A stretch of 64,000 nt of DNA from Heliopora coerulea (taxonomy: Eukaryota > Cnidaria > Anthozoa > Scleralcyonacea > Helioporidae), in assembly GCA_030142905.1 (NCBI GenBank), contig JASJOG010000018.1, positions 2,239,001-2,303,000 of the forward strand, in the 5' to 3' direction. The position numbers and the translations under genes are program-made. This document shows positions 23,901 through 35,100 of the stretch, in pieces. Below the pieces are notes generated by a model, which saw only the letters and a program-made list of their open reading frames with translations, was not told where the DNA came from and did no database searches. Position 1 is the stretch's first letter. Each line of letters begins with the position of its first letter.

Positions 23901-26900
23901 CAACCTTTCCTTCCCATGCAGCCAAATAAAAAATATATCGTCTAAATACCTCCACCAAAACCAAGGACCCAGATCACATTCTCCTTATCATTTTAACCTC
24001 CTGTTGCGACTTAAATATATTCGCAAATGAAGGTGCAAGCTTAGTACCAGTCGCGGTTCCTAACTTTTGCTTGTATACTTTACCATCAAATTTAAAACAA
24101 TTATTCTCCAGGATTAACCTGGTCAAATCTAGCAAATCCTGATTTGGAATGTGTTTTTCTCCAAAATTAACTCGGTCTTTATATTTTTCCAATACTTCCT
24201 TCAAACTTCTAAGTCCCTCCTCGTGAGGAATATGGGGATATAACCCAACAACATCCATAGAACATAAAATGGCATCGTCAGGAATATCACCCAATTGCTC
24301 TAATTTACATAAAAAGTCTGAAGTATCCTTAATCCCATGAGGTAGAATTTTAATTATTGGCTGTAAATGAAAATCCACAAACTCGGGTAACCTCTCCGTA
24401 GCTGTACCACAGTTTGACACAACTGATCTCCCCGGGACGGTCTCCATACATTTGTGAATTTTCGGCAATAAGTAAAACCTATCTTATTGACTCTCCTTCC
24501 CCTTTAAATAACGATGATTTTCTCCACTAATAATCCCCTCATTTTTTAAAATCTGCAACCTACTATCTATACTCTTAGATAGATTCCTTGTTGGATCCTC
24601 CTCTGTCCTTTCATATACCTCTCTTTCTGCTAATTGTCTATGGGCTTCTTCACAGTATTCCTTCCTTCCCCCAAACCACCACTGCCGAACCTTTATCCGC
24701 CCCTTTAATTGCTATATCCCTATAACCCTTCAAATCTCTTATTGCCAATCTTTCCTCAATCGTCAAATTACTATAATTACTACCTTCACATTGATTAGAT
24801 ACCACCCTCTCTTAGAATCTCATTAGTGGTTAACTTTCACCCAGCGCTATCAGTCTGGTTAGATGTGGGAAGGGACAAAGGGCATATCAGGTGAGCATTT
24901 GTATGCACATTTTTATGAAGAGGGGCATGAAGGCATTGAAAATAGGACTGTAAAGATAATTGATAAAACGAATGTTAATGCTGGCTTTTATAGATGTCTT
25001 CTAAAGTGAACCTCCTAATACGCTAATTCGCGAAGAAAGTTTGGAAATTTATCTTTTGTAAGCCGAGAAAAATGAACTTCACATATAAAGGCACATGTGT
25101 CTTTATCACATATAAAGACCCGACACGGTTATGATTTTCTTTTGTATTTTCCTCATGAATTATTAATGTATTTTAGAAATATATATGACAGCGTTAACGT
25201 AAGAAATTTAAAAGTTTGTAACTGTCGTGACCGATCGATAAGAAATCTAAATATATGTGTACTATATGTACTAGTGAATGCTTGTTCGCTGATTTTACAA
25301 ATTTTTTATATGCTCTATAATTTTAGGTTACAAAGAGACTTAAATTAAGAGATGGCAGTAGGACAGCTGTAAGTGTTATGCATACTATTGTAAATAAATA
25401 CTTTATTACAACGAATGATAATGTTTCTGTAGTACAAATGTGAATGATGAAATTTTCATGCCTTCTAAAATCATGGCGTTAGTAATGTTTGTATTATTAT
25501 TTAATCATGATAAGGTAAATTAAATAATTTGGAATGGAACCAAATACAACGTGAAAATGCTGTCAGCTAAGTCTTTGTACTCAGAGAGAAGATGTAACTC
25601 TTCCAACTTGAGCTTCTGTAGCATACTTGAAATTTTATATAATGCGGCAAAATACATGATTAGTAGAAACTCATTAGTAGTCTAATGTAAATGGTGCAAC
25701 CTGACTGGCTACGCTGCTAATTATCTGTAAATCGATATTGAATTGCGGCTAACGCAATGAGGTCGAGTTTTTGGCCCAAAGCAATGCTAAAATCTAGCCT
25801 GTCGTGGTACATTTAAAAAACTAACATGATTTAGTCTCTTCTAAAACAGTGAGATTATTTGCATTCGATTTCAGCTAAATGTTATTTCCATTGGCTTACA
25901 CCGTGTTGACAAGCTACAGAAAAGAAAAGCTGTCCACAGTTGCTGAGGGCAGCCCACTGGAACTGGAAGACTAACTCAAATCTATCACTAGACTAAAATG
26001 TGAAGCCGAAAATGTGGGATATGGGGGACTTTGAACGTCCGTCTCAATCGACCGCGCGGTTACCTTGGATGTCAGTTTCAGTCTTCCGCACGGCATTTCG
26101 TCTTTTTTGTCGGTAAAAAATACGTCCATGAAAGAATTGTAGAGAAAAAAAGTTAGTTTAGCGACTTCAAACTTTTTAAGAAGCCTTAACGGTAGTATTT
26201 CGAAGAAAATTAACTCCGAAACTGGGAAAAAATGGCAAAGATATATAACTTGAAAATTACTGCTTACAGCCAAGAAACGGAGCATCATTCTTACTCTGTG
26301 AAATCATAATTTTTAGCAATTTATTTAACTGGTAGGTAGCAAACCTCATCCTGCTCGTTGTCAAGTACCTGTTCTTGACCTTGTCATCTTTTTTGGATAA
26401 GTTACGTGACGGAGCAGTAAGAAACACAACATGGCGTTTTATGGCCTTGAAAGGACTGAGACTAACAACCAAGGTGTTGACCGCGTAGGAGGCTGAAACG
26501 GACGTCCAAAACGCCTCCATTTCAGCCCTTTTTGGTTTCACTTTTTCACTGGGTTAGGCTGTTCAGCACAGAGATCATGTAAAACTAGTAGGGGAAAAGG
26601 GGCCGAAAATTGGGATGAAGTTTAATGCCGCCATTTTGAGTAAATTGGGAGGTGCGAAATTGTTCATCTCCAGGCCCTCTTTCGTTTGTTCGAGTACTTT
26701 GAGGTCAAATAACTGATCTTTAGGAAATTGTCTCGTATTTGTTTTCATTAATTGTATAATAGGAATAACTGTTTTAGTCGGCTATTACTTTTGCCTTAAT
26801 AGTTTTACCCTTTTTTTTTTCTTTTTTTTTTGTTAAAAAAAAATTTAAAGAAAAAGAAACGAAAGTGAAGTGGCTTTTAACCAGACCTTGAACTTGTCAT

Positions 26901-28843
26901 CCAAGCATGTTTGTTTTGTCCTCCACTTTATCAATTATGGCGGCAATCAATTTTTCCCCCGCAGTTGAGTGACATTTAGCTACAATACCCCCTCTAGTTA
27001 ATGTATCATCTTTATGCTATTCTGCGCTATGTTAATGTTTTGACGTCACTACGACAATTAACTAAACGAGCAGAAAAATTCTAGGGCAGCCTCCGTACTG
27101 TACGCAAATTCCTCGCGAATTTTAACAATTCAACGTGGACACGGTGATAGGACTATTGGAAAGAAAAGTTTAATTATTTTAACATACTTATGTATAGACA
27201 TGTAAACAATGAAGAACCTTCTCCAATGTAATAACAACGGCCTATTCAACAAGCCTCATGTTTTGATTAAATATCCAGTTCAGTGCCACTCTTGAATATT
27301 TCAGTAAAGTCAGTGGGTCTAACCTTACAGTGAGTGTTTTGTCGTGAGTTCGGTGTTCTTCCAAGAACGTTTCAGCTCATAAATCCGCTGGGCTGATACA
27401 AGACAGCCGCCTGTTGCAACCAACCTGATAATTTACAACATCATCAGTCTGAATTCTTCAATAAACTCTTTAGAATATCAACAACTTATATCGTTATCCA
27501 TTTACTTTCTCATGAGTGATCAAGTTTATCAGTAAAAACACCTCAAAGCTGCTTAGCGACAGGTCATGAACTAGGTTAACAAAGGCTAAGAGTAAACCAC
27601 TATCTTCATATAAATTACGACAACTTTCCGAACGAATTGTCGGTGTGACACCACTACATCAACTGACTGCAGATTACCTTCACCCATTTTCGATTGGCAG
27701 TTAGGCTTGCGGTTACAGCAGAGTTAAGTATTGCAGCCATACACTGCTTATCTCACGAGTGTGACTGCGAGACGCCGTACATAATGAAGGATGAACTAAA
27801 CTAATTTGTAAGGCTACATGTATAGCAATGTGGTATATTCCGCATCCGAAAGAATTTATTACACATATACTGTAAGAACAAAACTATCAAAGAAATTTTA
27901 GCTTACACAAGTAATATATAGCTCAGAAGAATACAGGTTCGTGATCACTGCCGTAATATATGATACTACAAAGTCTGCCAGTCTCAATATGTTCAATTTT
28001 CATGTAGCATATGTGATTCAATAAAGTAAATGTAGTAGCATGATGATGTGTTTGAAATGGGCATGCTCTCATGCTTCGAGAAGTTTTTCTGAACCCCTGT
28101 AGTGAACCGACTCATTACCCAATGTCAACACCACGCTACCACAATCACTCCATTCGCAGTACAAATGTTTTATACCATGTAATTTTAGAAATACAAATAG
28201 CCCTATTGAACTCCCGTACTGATTCAGAGAATCGTGATTCGTCGTAAATACGTAAAGCAGTGTGACGTATGACTATAACGAAAACAATATTGCGTTAACT
28301 CTTCAGATCTTAAAGTTTTCGAAACAAATTTAAAATTATTCAATCAATTAAAAAATACCCTATTGAAAAAATACCTGAGAAAGCGGCTGTATCGAGAAGT
28401 AATTTTGCAAACTCATGGTCGAACTGACGTCACAGTTGGTAAGTGACTCTGCCGTTTCATTCTGAGTTTTTCATCTGCATAACTTAAAGAGACGATGTGT
28501 TCGAATGATTAGATGCCGCTCAAAACTGTATTAAGTTTCTGCGATAGTTCTTAGCTACTGAAAGTCATATATAATTCTGATGAAGGGAAATTTCGAGTGC
28601 CTAGATGCTTCGACTTTAAGACCGAACCGAGACCTGGTGCGAAAATGTAATAATTCGCAGCCGGAAGGCCAAAAGTTACATTTTCGCAACAGTTCCCGGT
28701 TTGGTCTTAAAGTCGAGGTATCCAGGCACTTGAGATTGTCCTTCACCAGAATTATTGACTTACAATTAGCAGTCGAGTGTAAATGCCATAATGTTCCTAC
28801 ATACATATATTGTATGTAAGAACATTATGTATATATTACTATA

Positions 28844-28882
<39 letters not shown>

Positions 28883-31241
28883 AGATGCAGGAGGACCTCT
28901 TCGTTACTACTCTGAGTTTCACGATGTTCGCGATCTTCAGGCAGACAGGAGCTCTGGAAGCAGTGGGCGTCCGGACACCCGCACTTTCTGGACTGTTAGT
29001 GTCCTACATAAGAAGGACACCCACAATATTTTAGCAAATCTTAAACAAGTACATCTTTTCGGTTTTTTATACATAAGTATTTTGCATAATTATTGTAAGG
29101 TGACGCATTGACACCATTATCGTCCCCAGAACATTGACTGGTACAAACCTTGTTCCCAGGTGTTTATCCGGCGCGGTCAATATGCATTGTGACCAGGGTG
29201 TGGCCCTGTTTATGGATTTCTGTAAGACACAGAACATCCACAACTTTGAAAACCTTCCATAACCCCTGCAGGCAGAGTTCCCTGAAGATCGCAAACAGCG
29301 TGAAACTTAGAGTAGCGACGAAGAGGACCTCCTGTATCTTACTATTACTATAAGATCTGTCATAAAAAGGCATTGAGCACTCTTTTAACAAGAGCATGGA
29401 CACTGCTCTAACTACTTGATATGTATGGAATATTTAAAACCCGAGCAAAAGTGGTTTATCGGGATTTAAAACACGAAGCGATAGCCGAGTGTTTTAGTTC
29501 CGATAAAGCACATACTGCGAGTGTTTTAGATGTCTTCTAAAATGAACCTCCCTACACCTTTTGCTGTTCATTACCACAAAATATACTATCGTTAAAGCCA
29601 ACCTCAAACTCATAAACGCAAAAATGCATTCATTTTAATGAATCGACACTCATCAATGCTTTTGTCGCGCTCAATTAAAATTTGTGCATAGAAGGTGAAA
29701 TTCATTAGTGTAGATACGCAACCGTGTACAACAAAGGGCATTCTATAGCAGCAAAAGACGACCATTAACACCATTCTAGTATACATTAGGGAAAATAAAA
29801 TTTCAATCACGCAAGATATTTCTCCGGTCTGTTGAAGGGTAGAGTTAAGGTTTTTAAGGAATTCGGACATGTATAAAAGATACGGGAATAAAACTCATAA
29901 TTTGTACATAAACTGAATTCCGTTAGATCGTTCGAACCTCTTTTATTTCGTCAATATGTCAATGATTGTTTTGCCATTTTTAGCTTAGACGACCACGTTC
30001 CATGTGTTCGGCTGAACCCTTTCAAGATTATCTTAACTCACAACATTGAAATATGTTTTGTAGTAGGATAGAGAATAGCTCTATTCTGTCTTTCTTGAAC
30101 GTCTTAATTGGTCGCACACACGGCTTTCAACCTCTGTTTATCGGAAGCACACGTTCACCGCATTGTTTATAAATTTTGATAGTTTTATTCCCTTGTCTTT
30201 TAAACGTGCTTTCGTCTGCACCTTCACTTAACTGATGTTATAAAATTTTCTGATCACACCACATGTTTCCTGACAAGTATAATTTCAAGCTGTTAACCAA
30301 CTTTAGTTCACAGCACTTTGCTAACACACATCAACTTTTACCTCTTAGACAAAACATATTTTGCAATCAAAGCTTACAATACATGGCAGTACTGGACTGC
30401 ATGAAAGTATTGACCGCGAAGCTTTATTTAGCTGCAAAACAAGGGCTTTTTCTGGGACGCGAAAGTTGATGTGTGTTAACAAAGTGCTGTGAACTAAAAT
30501 ACATGTTAAGACTCCATTTTGTCCCTGGAATAGGCTGGACAACTGTCTTCAGTTGCATAATTCATTTTTGTGGGTTAAGACAGCTCTGAAAAGGCTCAGC
30601 AGAGCAGAACGTGCTAGTGTGGAGCATTTTACATTGCCAAACAGTCAAGGAAACATTGGCGAGTTAAAAGAGGTTCGAACTGTCTAACCGAACTCAGTTT
30701 ATGTACTAATTATGATAGTTTTATTCCATCATGTTTGGTACATTTCGGGGTTCCATATAACCTTAAATCGACCCTGCAACAGACCGGAGAAATATATTGC
30801 GTAATTAAAATTTTGTTCTCCCTAAGGTATAGTAGAATTGTGTTAATGGTTGGCTGTTGTCGTTATAGAATACCCTTTGATGCAAATGGTTGCGTATCTA
30901 CGCTAATGAATGTCACTTATGCATAAATTTTAATTGAGCGTCTATGAATGTCTATTGACTAAAATGAACGTATTTTTTGCGTTAACAAGTTTGAGGTTGG
31001 CGTTAATAATATATTTTCTGGTAATGAACAGCAGAAGGTGTAATACGCTAATTCGCGACGAAAGTTTGGAAATTTATGTTTTCTAAGCGAAAAAAATTAA
31101 CTTCACATATAAAGTCACATGTGTCTTTATTACGTATAAAGACCCGACATGTGGTTATGATTTTCTTTTGTATTTTCCTCATGAATTCTTAACAATATAC
31201 ATACATACATACATACATACATACATACATACATACATACA

Positions 31242-31275
<34 letters not shown>

Positions 31276-31830
31276 CACACATGCATGCATTGATGCATAC
31301 ATATATATATGCATAACTTATCAAAAACTTCATTGTACCAAGTTTTAAAACCATTTATAGCTGACGAGATAAAACTTTTAAAAACCTTATAAAACTTTAT
31401 TTCAACGTTTCGGGGCGACTGCCCCTTTGTCAAGAATGAGAAATATAAGATAGAGGATGCTCCTTATATGCACAGCGTTAATTATAAATAAAAGTTATTA
31501 ATATAAAGAGCATCCTCTATTTGTATTTCTCATTCTTGACAAAGGAGCAGTCGCACCAAAACGTTGAAATAAAGTTTTGTAAGAACGTAATAAAGCAAGT
31601 GGTTTGAACACGAGAGAATCGGTAAATGTTGGTGATAGTAGATCGTCCAGGTTACTATAGTCTTGAGAAAGACTGTTGGTGACAGTCACCAACAGTCTTT
31701 CTCAAGACTATAGTAACATGGACGATCTGCTATCACCAACAGTCTTTCTCAAGACTATAGTAACATGGACGATCAACTATCACCAACATTTAAAAGTTTT
31801 ATAAGGTTTTTAAAAGTTTTATCTTGTCAG

Positions 31831-31861
<31 letters not shown>

Positions 31862-32096
31862 GAGCTTCAATAAAAGCGAAAACGTTTGTGCGAAATGAGT
31901 GGTTAACTTATTTATAGTCTCCGTCGTTACCACAATATACACTTTTATATACATATAATATATATATATATATATATTATCGCGTAAGCGTGAAACACCG
32001 TGTAACGGCAGTTGCTCAAAACTTAGACATTAACCAAATAGACTATTAAAGCTCTACACCTTGTATTGAGCACTCTCCTTTTCAGAGACCAAACAG

Positions 32097-32135
<39 letters not shown>

Positions 32136-35100
32136 TAAATAATTTATTGTTGGTTATTTAATATATTTGCAGCTTGTCATAACACCGTATTCCATGCTTT
32201 TGCAATCATCAGACGACTAAATTACCTCAACATTCAACAGTTCCGGCGGCGAGATCATGAGGTGTTAATTATCAGGCGGCGTTTCTTTAAATTTACATAA
32301 TAGATATTTGCTGGTGTGCCGACAATTCGAAAGCGTTTCGTTGCGCCTATTAAGTAACTTATATTTTTGGAATATGATATGATACTTTTCAGTCAAACAA
32401 AGCTCGCATCTTTTCGATCCGTTTTGGTAAGCAGGAGCCTTTTCAAGAATTGACCATTCAATTGTTTCGTTTGTTTGACTGAGAAGTTTCATAACATATT
32501 CCAAAAACATAAATTACTTAATAGGCGCAACGAACTGCTTTCGAATTGTCGGCACATCAACAAATATCTATTATGTAACTTTAAAGAAACACCGCTTGAT
32601 AATTAACACTTCTTGATCTCGCCGCCGGAACTGTATATAAACTCAATTGAATGTTGAGGTAATTTAGCCGTCTGATGATTGCGAAAGCATGAAACACAGT
32701 GTAACGACAAGCTGTAAATATATTAGATAACCAACAATACATTATTACTATAAAGCTCTACATCTTTGTATTGATAAATACATAAGATAAATAAGAGATA
32801 CTTCACTATAAAAGATACTTCACCAGGAACAGTAAAAAACTTTTTATTTTACATTTCGGGGATTAATCCCTTCTTCAATCTTGGTTAGTGTAGGTCCTTC
32901 TAATTCACTTCTACTCGCGTCAGTTTCTCTTAGACCAACGTTTCAGTGAGAATAAAACTTTGTATAAAGTATATTTACAAAATTGATTGCATATAAGCGA
33001 ATTACTTAGTTTTGTTAATTTTCACGTTCAAGTGAAATACATCTGTTTAATAGAGAAAAGTAACACTGACCTATCAATCACTTCATTTGGATGAATTATA
33101 TTTAAGCATGAAATATTTTATGATCATTTTTAGGATATTTTTTGCAGTATCTTAGTATCACTATTTGTTATACACTGAATTGCATTCTATCATTCAAAAT
33201 GTTATCTCTTTGACTTTCAGATTCTCTTATCATATAAAGATGCCCATATGGCCAGCCCTCGACTGCAGGTATTTGGTTGCTTTAATCAGATCGCAGTCAT
33301 TGACAAAATTAGTCTAAACACTCATACCAATCAAGAAAACTTCCCTACATAGACTTTGCATTTGACACCCCCAAATTCAATGTTGCTTTGAACGCTAGAA
33401 ACGTTCCGACTCACGTTTAGTACAGCGTTAATGACGTCTCCAATGTGACTATATTGTTTTTGGAGAAGGGAGAAGGGCATTTTAACACCTTTTGTTTCAA
33501 AAATTTTGTCACTTATTTCAGTCTTCCCATTTCACTGGGTGTGTGGAACTTGTGGCGTAAATATATTTGAATGGAGTTTACTTCAACTCTATTAGCGTCA
33601 CTGCAAAAACAGGATTTTAAATTTTTATGCAACTAATTTATAACTTGTTTTTAATTTTAGTTTATAGTTATTTTTAGTCACATCTTTTTGTTATTTAATC
33701 GTCTTATATTTTCATCATTCTATTAATTTTTTGATTTATTGTACAGCTAGAAAATGCTCAAGAGTATTGTCAGCAGTTTCTGGATTCTCCTTTTGATGAA
33801 ATGTTTGCAGCACATCTCAGGTTTTTAACAGATTATTTATTGTCAAAACGCACGGTTTTCAAACCTAAATGTATCTTTAACGAAACGTTAAAAAGACAAA
33901 AAATTATGAGTAGTAATTGCATTGTGTGAGCCAAGGACAAAGTAGACATTCGATGTAGAATTACAAAAAACATCTATAGCGTGCTAAATAAGAATTTATT
34001 CGATAGACTCATCACACGAAAGCACTGATTCCATTGCAAACAAATGGAAGGAACGATAAATAGACTGTGTAGACATGATAAAAGATTGTCAAAATGTTCA
34101 AACCGTATAAGAGAATGAAAGGTGTAGTTGATTGGACAACTAAATTAATGTCAAATGCATTGAACCAATATTTCAATTAAAAATAGGATAATAATTATGT
34201 TAATAATTGTTAACATACCGTGGCTGCCACTTAGGTCGCACATTCGTCGAAGTTGCACCTTAACCCGCCATCTGAGTCTTGGTAGCTCAGTGGTTAGAGC
34301 GTCTCACCGGTCATCAGAAGGTTGTGAATTTGGTCCCTTTCTAGGGCTCAGACATCGTTTTTCTGAGATTAGAGCTTGACGAACGTTCATCTATCATTCA
34401 ATAATAGGTTAGATTTATTAATTCTTTAACGGCAGACTTTGTTTACCTTCGTTCTTTGTTCTTTCGTTGTTTTTGCGTTCTCTCATTTGTTTTCTTATGT
34501 TCCAGGTGTCCTAAATTCGGGACCCTGACCGTTTTAGGGTTAAAACAAGCTGCTTAAGATGAAATTTCCCTTTCTTGAGTTCTCAGTGAAAAATCGAAAA
34601 TGTGAAATAAATGCTTAAATGACCAAAAATATTTATTTAGACGAAAACACTAATGTTCTTCTCCGGCAATCTGGAGTGACGCATTTGAAATTTGTAAAGG
34701 AGTATCTCACGGCGGAATTACGTTAAAAATGGATTTAAAGAAGCATGTAAATAATCGATTTTTATGTCAGGAAGTGGGAAATAGTATTGGTGATTTGAAT
34801 TTACCAAAGATTTTTTTGCGGAAGCACCGCATATTCTATTTGAGAAACCGAGCTTTCGTCTTGTTAGCCCAAGCCTTTACCAGACGTGGTGTGATGGACG
34901 TTACGTGAACAGCAGACAATTGCAGATTCATTGAGCAATTTCTGGTAAAAACTTTTGATAAGATAAATAAGCGAAAAGAGATTTCGACGTTTCGATGTCA
35001 TCCTGACATCATTATCAAGAAAGTTTAAAACTATATGACTAATAAGAATACAAATTACCGTGGGGATTGGCTGTATATAAACGGTCCTTAAAACTATAAG

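Larger units (their letters stand above)
22930..24800 (-). mobile_element. Penelope-like element (PLE) with RT and GIY-YIG endonuclease, degraded
   Basis: On the minus strand: [14 protein letters not shown] near 24710, RT (to about 23860), linker, GIY-YIG (about 23360-23055), then a 3' end with AACGTTTCGGGG and GCCCCTTTATCAAG (about 22958-22990). The last motif recurs at 31409-31432 and, more diverged, at 32855-32880, marking PLE termini. Stops and frameshifts interrupt the ORF. An inverted, internally deleted copy of the 3' part lies immediately left (24820-24985). Confidence 0.9.

Noticed and set aside
28555..28819. Two overlapping ~80-residue ORFs on opposite strands with matching sequence
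   Set aside because: The match is caused by the inverted repeat; both strands read the same DNA.
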